From: Actinomycetota bacterium
GTDB lineage: Bacteria; Actinomycetota; Actinomycetes; Streptosporangiales; Streptosporangiaceae
Direction: 5' to 3'
DNA: 19,376 nucleotides
NCBI GenBank assembly: GCA_003242605.1
Contig: QGUZ01000073.1
Span: 1 to 19,376, forward strand
The position numbers and the translations under genes were made by a program. Each line of letters opens with the position of its first letter. Positions within the stretch are counted from its first letter, which is position 1. Below the pieces are notes generated by a model. That model worked only from the letters and a program-made list of their open reading frames with translations. It was not told the origin of the DNA and did not search any database. Of this stretch, positions 13,839 through 19,376 are shown piece after piece.

Positions 13839-16442
13839 TCAGCCGGACAGCAGCGGCAACGTGGGCCGCCGCACGCTCCGGCAGACCCCGTCGCTCGCCC
13901 GCGCCGCGGCGAGCCGCTCCTCGCTCGGCGTGCCGTACGAGGTGGTGCGCTGGCGCAGCGGCCGCCCGGTGGGCGCGACCATGGCCGCGAGCTCGCTGAT
14001 CGTCTTGTAGGAGCCGTTGTCCGATCCGGCCATCCGGCTGATCGTCTCCTCCATGAGCGTGCCGCCGAGGTCGTTCGCGCCGCCCTGCAGGATCTTCCGG
14101 CACAGCTCCTCGCCGAGCTTCACCCAGGAGCACTGGATGTTGGGGATCGCCCCGTGCAGCAGGATGCGGGCGAGCGCGTGCAGCGCCCGGTTCTCCCGCG
14201 CGGTCGGGCCGGGCCGGGCCACGCCCGCGAGGTAGATCGGCGCGTTGGTGTGCACGAACGGCAGCAGCACGAACTCGGTGAACCCGCCGGTCTCCTCCTG
14301 GATGCTCCGGATGAGCCGGATGTGCCGCACCCAGTGCCGCGGGGTGTCCACGTGCCCGTACATGATCGTCGCGGTGGTGGGGATGCCGACCCGGTGGGCC
14401 GTGGTGATCACCTCGATCCACTCGCTGGTGGGCAGCTTGCCCTTGGTGAGCACCCAGCGCACCTCGTCGTCGAGGATCTCCGCGGCGGTGCCGGGCAGCG
14501 AGTCCACCCCGGCCTCGCGCGCCGCGATCAGCCACTCCTCGATCGACATGTCGGTACGGCTCGCCCCGTTCACCACCTCCATCGGCGAGAACGCGTGCAC
14601 GTGCATCTCCGGGCAGGCCCGCTTGACCGCCCGGGCGATGTCGAAGTACGCGGTGCCCGGCATGTCGGGGTGGATGCCGCCCTGCATGCACACCTCGGTC
14701 GCCCCGGCCTCCCACGCCTCGCGCGCCCGCTCGGCGATCTGCTCCAGGGAGAGCGTGAACGCGTCGGCGTCGTTGCGCCGCTGGGCGAAGGCGCAGAACC
14801 GGCACCCGGTGTAGCAGACGTTGGTGAAGTTGATGTTCCGGTTGACGATGTAGGTGACGTCGTCGCCGACCGCCTCGCGCCGCAGGTCGTCGGCGATCCG
14901 GGCCAGCTCGTCGAGCGCCGCGTCGTCCGCGCCCCTGCCGTACCGGTCGCCGGCCGCGCCCAGCAGCGTCAGCGCCTCCTCCTCGGTGAGCCCGGCCGGG
15001 TCGTCGGCGGCCTTCCGCAGCGCCGCGCCCAGCTCGCCGACGAGCACCGCGGGGCCGTCGCCGGTCTCGGCGAGCCGCTCGCGCAGCGCGTCCCAGTCGC
15101 CGTAGACGTGGTCGAAGTCGTCCCGCCGGTCCCCGGTGCGGCCCACGGTATCGATCTCGACGTGCAGGTCGGTACGGCCGGCCGCCTCGAACCCGCCGTC
15201 CGGCTCCTGCCACGGCCGCCCGACGATCTCGGCGTCCGGCCGGGCGAGCCCGGTCGCCGGGTCGGCGAGCGCGGCCACGTGCGCGCGCACCCGCGGGTCG
15301 ATCCACGGCTCCCCGGCGAGCACGTACTCGGGGTAGACGGTGAGCCGCTCGCGCAGCTCGAACCCGGCCTCCGCGGTCCGCGCGGCGAGTTCCTCGATCT
15401 GCGGCCACGGCCGCTCCGGGTTGACGTGGTCCGGGGTGAGCGGCGACACCCCGCCCCAGTCGTCGATGCCCGCGCGCAGCATGAGCGCGTACTGGTCGTC
15501 GACGAGGTTCGGCGGGGCCTGGACGCGCATCTTCGGGCCGAGCACGAGCCGGGCCACCGCGATCGTGGCGGCGAGGTCGTGCAGGTCGGCGTCGGGCATG
15601 CCGCGCATCGCGGTGTCCGGCTTGGCGCGGAAGTTCTGGACGATCACCTCCTGGATGCCGCCGTACTCGCGCGCCACCTTGCGGATCGCGAAGATCGACT
15701 CGGCCCGCTCCTCGAGGGTCTCGCCGATGCCGATGAGGATGCCGGTGGTGAACGGCACGGCGACCCGCCCGGCGTCCTCCAGCACGCGGAGCCGTACCGC
15801 GGGGTCCTTGTCCGGCGAGCCGTAGTGCGGCCCGCCCTTCTCCTCGTACAGCCGCCGCGAGACGGTCTCCAGCATCATCCCCATCGACGGCGCGACCGGC
15901 TTGAGCCGCTGCAGGTCGCGCCAGCTCATCACGCCCGGGTTGAGGTGGGGCAGCAGGCCGGTCTCCTCCAGCACCCGGATCGCCATCGCGCGCACGTAGG
16001 AGAGCGTGTCGTCGTACCCGTGCGCGTCGAGCCACTCGCGGGCCTGGCGCCAGCGGTCCTCGGGCCGGTCGCCGAGGGTGAACAGCGCCTCCTTGCACCC
16101 CAGCGCCGCCCCCTGCCGGGCGATCTCGAGCACCTCGTCGGGGGAGAGGTACGGCGCCGGCAGCTTGGCGGGCGCCGTGGCGAAGGTGCAGTAGCCGCAG
16201 CGGTCCCGGCACAGCCGGGTGAGCGGGATGAACACCTTGCGGCTGTAGGTGATCACGCCCGGCCGTCCGGCCGCCTCCAGCCCGGAGTCCCGCACCCGGG
16301 ACGCGTGCTCCAGGAGCGCGTCGAGGGCGTCGCCGCGCGCCTGCAGGAGCACGACGGCTTCGTCGAGGTTGAGCTGCTTTCCGTCACGCGCGCGGGCCAG
16401 GGCCCGTCGCAGGGCGTGTGCACTCGGGGAGGCCTGAGTCAT
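13839..16442 (-). CDS. fbiC: FO synthase (7,8-didemethyl-8-hydroxy-5-deazariboflavin synthase), fused CofG-CofH
   Basis: Makes FO, the chromophore of coenzyme F420, from tyrosine and 5-amino-6-ribitylamino-uracil using two radical-SAM centres. The 867-residue length fits actinobacterial FbiC (about 850). The CofG half holds the first [4Fe-4S] motif CRDRCGYC (C78, C82, C85); the CofH half holds CYTGCRFC (C543, C547, C550). Between them is a linker rich in D, E and A (about 400-520). Conserved segments such as YVRAMAIRVLEETGLLPHLN, GILIGIGET, MQGGIHPD and IQCSWVKLGE are present. The two-domain single protein is the actinobacterial arrangement; archaea use separate CofG and CofH. The ATG at 16442 has no ribosome site but a -10 six bases upstream. 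fbiA, fbiB and F420-dependent enzymes are not in the window. A hairpin follows the stop. Confidence 0.98.
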   Translation of the reverse strand: MTQASPSAHALRRALARARDGKQLNLDEAVVLLQARGDALDALLEHASRVRDSGLEAAGRPGVITYSRKVFIPLTRLCRDRCGYCTFATAPAKLPAPYLSPDEVLEIARQGAALGCKEALFTLGDRPEDRWRQAREWLDAHGYDDTLSYVRAMAIRVLEETGLLPHLNPGVMSWRDLQRLKPVAPSMGMMLETVSRRLYEEKGGPHYGSPDKDPAVRLRVLEDAGRVAVPFTTGILIGIGETLEERAESIFAIRKVAREYGGIQEVIVQNFRAKPDTAMRGMPDADLHDLAATIAVARLVLGPKMRVQAPPNLVDDQYALMLRAGIDDWGGVSPLTPDHVNPERPWPQIEELAARTAEAGFELRERLTVYPEYVLAGEPWIDPRVRAHVAALADPATGLARPDAEIVGRPWQEPDGGFEAAGRTDLHVEIDTVGRTGDRRDDFDHVYGDWDALRERLAETGDGPAVLVGELGAALRKAADDPAGLTEEEALTLLGAAGDRYGRGADDAALDELARIADDLRREAVGDDVTYIVNRNINFTNVCYTGCRFCAFAQRRNDADAFTLSLEQIAERAREAWEAGATEVCMQGGIHPDMPGTAYFDIARAVKRACPEMHVHAFSPMEVVNGASRTDMSIEEWLIAAREAGVDSLPGTAAEILDDEVRWVLTKGKLPTSEWIEVITTAHRVGIPTTATIMYGHVDTPRHWVRHIRLIRSIQEETGGFTEFVLLPFVHTNAPIYLAGVARPGPTARENRALHALARILLHGAIPNIQCSWVKLGEELCRKILQGGANDLGGTLMEETISRMAGSDNGSYKTISELAAMVAPTGRPLRQRTTSYGTPSEERLAAARASDGVCRSVRRPTLPLLSG

Positions 16443-16448
16443 GTTCGC

Positions 16449-16454
16449 AGACTA
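16449..16454 (-). promoter_or_regulatory. Candidate -10 for a leaderless fbiC transcript
   Basis: TAGTCT on the minus strand fits TANNNT and ends six bases before the fbiC ATG, the spacing expected when transcription starts on the A of the start codon. No Shine-Dalgarno-like sequence is present and no strong -35 is visible. Confidence 0.42.
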
Positions 16455-16490
16455 CGTCCGCGCGTTTGCCGGGTTTCAGCCAGGGCCTCA

Positions 16491-16508
16491 CCTGATGACC
16501 AAATCAGG
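16491..16508. repeat. Inverted repeat between the glycosylase stop and fbiC
   Basis: CCTGAT-GACCAA-ATCAGG, six-base arms around six bases, 17 bases beyond the glycosylase stop and about 50-65 bases upstream of fbiC. It could be a terminator for the glycosylase operon or an operator for fbiC; no T-run follows on the minus strand. Confidence 0.42.
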
Positions 16509-16525
16509 GGGATCGTGCACCCGGA

Positions 16526-17479
16526 TCAGAACGATCGGTAGTCGCGGGCGGGCATGCGCGGGCCGCGGGCCGGCGGCCGGTGGCCGGCGATCTCGAGCAG
16601 CCGGGTGACCCGGTACCGGTGGCCGCGGTAGGGGGCGAGCAGGGCGAGCATGCCCGCGTCGTCGGTACGCCGCCCGGCGAGCGCCCAGCCGACGATGTCC
16701 GGGATGTGGTAGTCGCCGACCGACACCGCGTCCGGGTCGCCGTGCGCGCGCTGCCGGATCTCGGCCGAGGTCCACACGCCGATGCCGGGCAGGGCGCGCA
16801 GCAGCCGGTCCGCGGCCGCGCTGCCGTCCGGGCCCGCCTCGGCGGTCGCCTCCAGCTTGTCCGCGTGCCGGGCCGCGTTGACGATCGTGCGGGCGCGCAC
16901 CGCCTCGGCGCCCGCACGATGCCAGTCCCAGGAGGGGATCTTTCGCCACACCTCCGGCTCGGGGAAGACGCGCATGCCCGCGGGCGCCGGGCCCGGGGCG
17001 GGCTCGCCGTACCGGCGCAGCAGCCACCGCCAGGCCCGCCAGGCCTCCCGGCCCACCACCTTCTGCTCGAGCACGGCGGGCACGAGCGCCTCGAAGACCC
17101 GCATGGTGCGGCCGATCCGCAGGCCCGGGTGCCTGCGGTGGGCCCGTAGCACCACCTCGCCGCCGATGCCGGCGCGACCGGCGAGCGCCGGGAACGCCGC
17201 GGCGTCGTCGTCCGCGCCGAGCATCGGCGGCAGCGTCTCCAGCAGCCACTCCGCGCCCGGCCCCCACGCCTGCCCGCGGACCGTCCGCTCCCGCGGCTCG
17301 ACGGTGATGCGGAGCGTTCCAGGACCACATGGCGTGCGGCAGGTCCGCCACACCGCGCCGGCCTCGGCCCGCCACGTGGGATCGTGCGCGCCGCGGCGCA
17401 GCGGGGCGAGCGTGAGCGCCACGTCGACCGGACCGTCCGGCCGCCAGCGGCGCTCGAGCGGGGTGGCCACGTGGGTCAC
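16526..17479 (-). CDS. AlkA-like DNA-3-methyladenine glycosylase (HhH-GPD family)
   Basis: Base-excision repair enzyme, probably removing alkylated purines from DNA. Length is 317 residues. An N-terminal AlkA_N-like region (about 1-115) precedes the helical domain. VFEALVPAVLEQKVVGREAW (128-147) is the conserved helix of the family, the helix-hairpin-helix is LLRALPGIGVWTSAEI (226-241), and the catalytic aspartate aligns with D256 in VSVGDYHIPD, equivalent to D238 of E. coli AlkA. No cysteine cluster of the EndoIII type follows, so it is not an Fe-S glycosylase. The start is a GTG at 17479, 15 bases after the nucleotidyltransferase stop; the ribosome site is weak (GAGG about 13 bases upstream), so translation may be helped by coupling. 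Family sure, substrate range inferred. Confidence 0.9.
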   Translation of the reverse strand: MTHVATPLERRWRPDGPVDVALTLAPLRRGAHDPTWRAEAGAVWRTCRTPCGPGTLRITVEPRERTVRGQAWGPGAEWLLETLPPMLGADDDAAAFPALAGRAGIGGEVVLRAHRRHPGLRIGRTMRVFEALVPAVLEQKVVGREAWRAWRWLLRRYGEPAPGPAPAGMRVFPEPEVWRKIPSWDWHRAGAEAVRARTIVNAARHADKLEATAEAGPDGSAAADRLLRALPGIGVWTSAEIRQRAHGDPDAVSVGDYHIPDIVGWALAGRRTDDAGMLALLAPYRGHRYRVTRLLEIAGHRPPARGPRMPARDYRSF

Positions 17480-17494
17480 GGCGTCACCGTCGCC

Positions 17495-18592
17495 TCACAC
17501 GTCACTGGAGAACCGGACCGAGGACTCGGGGAGGACCACGCCGGGCCACAGCCGGGCGCCGGCGAGCAGCTCGTTGCGCGCCCCGACCACGGCGTTGTCC
17601 CCGACGACCACGTCGGAGAGGACCGCGCCGCCCTCGATGCGGGCGCCCGGGCCGACCACCGAGTCGGTCACCGTGGCGCCGGGGCCGATCACGCACCCGT
17701 CGAGCAGGATGCTGCCGACCACCGTCGCCCCGGCCTCGACGATGGCGCCGGAGCCGACCACCGTGCCGCCGGATACCTTCGCCTCCGGGGACACGATCGA
17801 GTCGGGGAGCGCGAGGTACTCGCCACAGGGGCCGGGCATCGCCGGGCTGTGCAGCCGGCCGAGCACGAGGTCCCGCGAGCCCTGGATGTAGGCCGCGGGG
17901 GTGCCGACGTCGAGCCAGTACGCCGTCTCGACGTAGCCGAGGACGAGCTGGCCGGACTCGATCAGGCCGGGGAACGTCTCCCGCTCCACGGAGACGACCC
18001 GGCCCGCCGGGATCCGGTCGATCACCGACCGCCGGAACACGTAACAGCCGGCGTTGATCCTGTTGGTCACCGGATACGGCGTCTTTTCCAGGAAGGCCGT
18101 GACCCGGCCGTCGTCGTCGGTGGGCACGCAGCCGAAGCGCGACGGATCGTCCACCTCGGTGAGGTGGAGCGTGACCGCGGCGCCGCGCTCCTGGTGCAGC
18201 CGCACCTGGGCGTGGATGTCGTGCCCGGAGAGGATGTCGCCGTTGAGCACGAGCACCGGGTCGTCCGGCCCGCAGGTGAGCGCCTCGGCGGCGTGGCGGA
18301 TCGCGCCGCCGGTGCCGAGCGGGGTCTCCTCCGTCATGTACTCCAGCCGGAGCCCGAACGCCGAACCGTCGCCGAACGCCTCCCGGAACATCGACGCCCG
18401 GTAGGAGGTGGCGAACACGATGCGCTCGACCCCGAACGACTTCGCCCGTGCGAGCTGGTGGGCGAGGAACGGGACCCCGGCGGTCGGCAGGAGCGGCTTC
18501 GGCGTGCCGAGCGTGAGCGGGCGTAACCGCGTTCCCTGGCCACCGACGAGCAGAATGGCCTGCAGATGTCCGATATCCGGCGAAGACTCCAT
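17495..18592 (-). CDS. Sugar-nucleotide pyrophosphorylase, probable mannose-1-phosphate guanylyltransferase
   Basis: Likely makes GDP-mannose (or another NDP-sugar) from sugar-1-phosphate and NTP for envelope glycans. I start it at the ATG at 18592 giving MESSPDIGHLQAILLVGG; an in-frame extension to 18640 adds 16 residues of unlikely sequence. Length is 365. The nucleotide-binding signature GGQGTRLRPLT with the TPKPLLP lysine lies near 17-36. Further landmarks are PLGTGGAI, VLNGDILSG (metal aspartate), FLEKTP and NAGCYVF. The last ~110 residues form a left-handed beta-helix with repeats such as VVGSGAIVEAGATVVGS. This two-domain build matches actinobacterial ManB/GDP-mannose pyrophosphorylases; a glucose- or RmlA-type specificity cannot be excluded. 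No clear ribosome site is present. It is followed closely by the glycosylase gene and preceded by a flippase-like membrane protein. Confidence 0.88.
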   Translation of the reverse strand: MESSPDIGHLQAILLVGGQGTRLRPLTLGTPKPLLPTAGVPFLAHQLARAKSFGVERIVFATSYRASMFREAFGDGSAFGLRLEYMTEETPLGTGGAIRHAAEALTCGPDDPVLVLNGDILSGHDIHAQVRLHQERGAAVTLHLTEVDDPSRFGCVPTDDDGRVTAFLEKTPYPVTNRINAGCYVFRRSVIDRIPAGRVVSVERETFPGLIESGQLVLGYVETAYWLDVGTPAAYIQGSRDLVLGRLHSPAMPGPCGEYLALPDSIVSPEAKVSGGTVVGSGAIVEAGATVVGSILLDGCVIGPGATVTDSVVGPGARIEGGAVLSDVVVGDNAVVGARNELLAGARLWPGVVLPESSVRFSSDV

Positions 18593-18748
18593 CACAGAGG
18601 TGAGGCTAGCCGACCGACCGGTAACTCGCCGGTGGGACACAAGCCGCGTATCGGCGAGGCTCGGGTGCCCTTCGCGGCGCCTCCGCCGCCGGGCGTGCGC
18701 CGACGGCGTGACGGAGGGTGGCCGCGGAGGCCGACAACGGTGACCGCC

Positions 18749-18754
18749 ATCTTA
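18749..18754 (-). promoter_or_regulatory. Candidate -10 upstream of the nucleotidyltransferase
   Basis: TAAGAT on the minus strand stands out in an otherwise GC-only gap (18593-18828). A TTTACG lies about 19 bases upstream of it, a poor -35. The leader would be about 150 bases. A second TANNNT (TAGCCT, 18603-18608) ends ten bases before the ATG and is an alternative. Confidence 0.3.
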
Positions 18755-18828
18755 ACCGGGGTGACAACCGGCGCGTAAAAGATCGCGGAGATCGGCCCGC
18801 CGCCCGTCCGGATCCGGCCTGCCGGCCG

Positions 18829-19376
18829 TCACCGGGACTCGTCGCCGCGCGCGGGGTCGCGGTCCGCGCCGGGCCGTACCGGGTGCCGCTCGCCCGGGTG
18901 CGGGCCCGGCTCCGGGTCCGGGGCGCCCTCCGGGCCGGCGGGGCCGGGGCCGCCCGCCCCGTTCCATCGGATCGCCGCCTTGGCCGCGGCCCCGGCGAGG
19001 GCCGCGCAGACGAGGTCGCCGACCGAGACGACGAGCCGGGAGACGAGGGCCGCGGCGATCGCGGGCCCCTGGTCGAGCACGGGGGCGAGCGCCGCCACCA
19101 TCGCGACCTCCCGCACGCCCGCGCCCGCCGGCGCGATCACCACGAGGAAGCCCAGGCACCAGGCGAGCGCGAAAGCCCCGAGCGACAGCACCGCGGCCGC
19201 CGGGCCGGTCGCGCCCAGCCCGTGCACGAGCAGCCACAGGTGCACGCCGTACGCGGCCCAGCCGGCGAGCGCCCAGGCCGCCGAGGCCACCACGCCCCGG
19301 CGGGACAGCGGCCGCTCCAGCGGCGGGCGGCGGATGAGCCGCAGCCCCAGGTTGAGCACGGCGTTCACCACGCGGG
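18829..19376 (-). CDS. UPF0104 / LPG-synthase-TM family membrane protein, N-terminus beyond window
   Basis: Only the C-terminal ~182 residues are present; the frame is open to the right edge, and a GTG near 19371 is probably internal. Hydrophobic segments GVVASAAWALAGWAAYGVHL, LSLGAFALAWCLGFLVVIAP and AAALVSRLVVSVGDLVCAAL are membrane helices. Between them APAGAGVREVAM fits the conserved P-G-G-x-G-x-R-E motif of the family that includes the flippase part of MprF and many glycolipid-associated membrane proteins. A polar, proline-rich cytoplasmic tail of about 45 residues ends the protein. There is no sign of the soluble lysyl-transferase domain. Position beside a GDP-mannose-type pyrophosphorylase suggests polyprenol-linked glycolipid handling, but this is inference. 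Confidence 0.8.
   Translation of the reverse strand, partial: RVVNAVLNLGLRLIRRPPLERPLSRRGVVASAAWALAGWAAYGVHLWLLVHGLGATGPAAAVLSLGAFALAWCLGFLVVIAPAGAGVREVAMVAALAPVLDQGPAIAAALVSRLVVSVGDLVCAALAGAAAKAAIRWNGAGGPGPAGPEGAPDPEPGPHPGERHPVRPGADRDPARGDESR

Noticed and set aside
13627..14010. Plus-strand ORF overlapping the 3' end of fbiC
   Set aside because: Arg/Pro-rich shadow composition, antisense to fbiC and its terminator hairpin, no family resemblance.
11218..16212. Very long minus-strand open frame of over 1,600 codons
   Set aside because: It crosses uxaC, the SRPBCC-like gene and fbiC out of frame and has Arg/Ala/Gly shadow composition; an artefact of high GC.
18752..19237. Minus-strand ORF overlapping the flippase-like gene
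   Set aside because: Arg/Gly-rich out-of-frame shadow; the in-frame reading gives clear membrane helices and the family R-E motif.
1..19376. Mobile elements, CRISPR arrays, tRNA genes or a phage-defence cassette
   Set aside because: I saw no transposase, integrase, nuclease, direct-repeat array or tRNA-like cloverleaf; gene content and composition are uniform across the window.

Overview
The window is very GC-rich, densely coding DNA with almost only G or C at third codon positions, GTG as well as ATG starts, and a single-polypeptide FO synthase (FbiC). Together these point to an actinomycete. The style resembles Streptosporangiales, but the species assignment is inference only. Nearly all genes lie on the minus strand. 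I see no tRNA, rRNA, CRISPR array, insertion sequence or other mobile element; this looks like stable chromosome.

Left part (1-7520), cell envelope. A proline-rich, probably disordered minus-strand protein runs off the left edge. Next is a full-length LytR-CpsA-Psr (LCP) glycopolymer ligase with a LytR C-terminal domain. Two multi-spanning GT-C-type (GT39/ArnT-like) membrane proteins follow, transcribed away from each other from a shared 209-base gap. Together they suggest assembly or decoration of a wall-linked glycopolymer, with lipid-linked sugar transferred on the outer face. The actual polymer cannot be read from the sequence.

Middle part (7527-12690), D-glucuronate catabolism. In transcription order on the minus strand: glucuronate isomerase (UxaC), a LacI-family regulator, a mannonate dehydratase of the ManD/RspA enolase-superfamily type, and a mannitol-dehydrogenase-family oxidoreductase that context makes fructuronate reductase. 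This gives glucuronate to fructuronate to mannonate to 2-keto-3-deoxygluconate. KDG kinase, KDG aldolase and a transporter are not in the window. Two near-identical LacI-type dyads, one on the predicted uxaC start point and one in the uxaC-lacI gap, suggest the embedded regulator controls its own operon at both places.

Right part (12851-19376). A small secreted SRPBCC-like protein follows, flanked by a strong hairpin and a cluster of inverted repeats. Then come fbiC (coenzyme F420 chromophore synthesis), an AlkA-like HhH-GPD DNA glycosylase, a mannose-1-phosphate-guanylyltransferase-like nucleotidyltransferase with a hexapeptide C-terminus, and the C-terminal part of a UPF0104/LPG-synthase-TM flippase-like membrane protein cut by the right edge. 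The nucleotidyltransferase and the glycosylase are 15 bases apart and probably co-transcribed.

Most of this is recognisable. The points worth a second look are the regulatory architecture of the glucuronate operon, the candidate leaderless starts, the matching promoters of the two left-hand genes, and the unidentified proline-rich ORF with its 12-base homopolymer. I found no convincing wholly new system.
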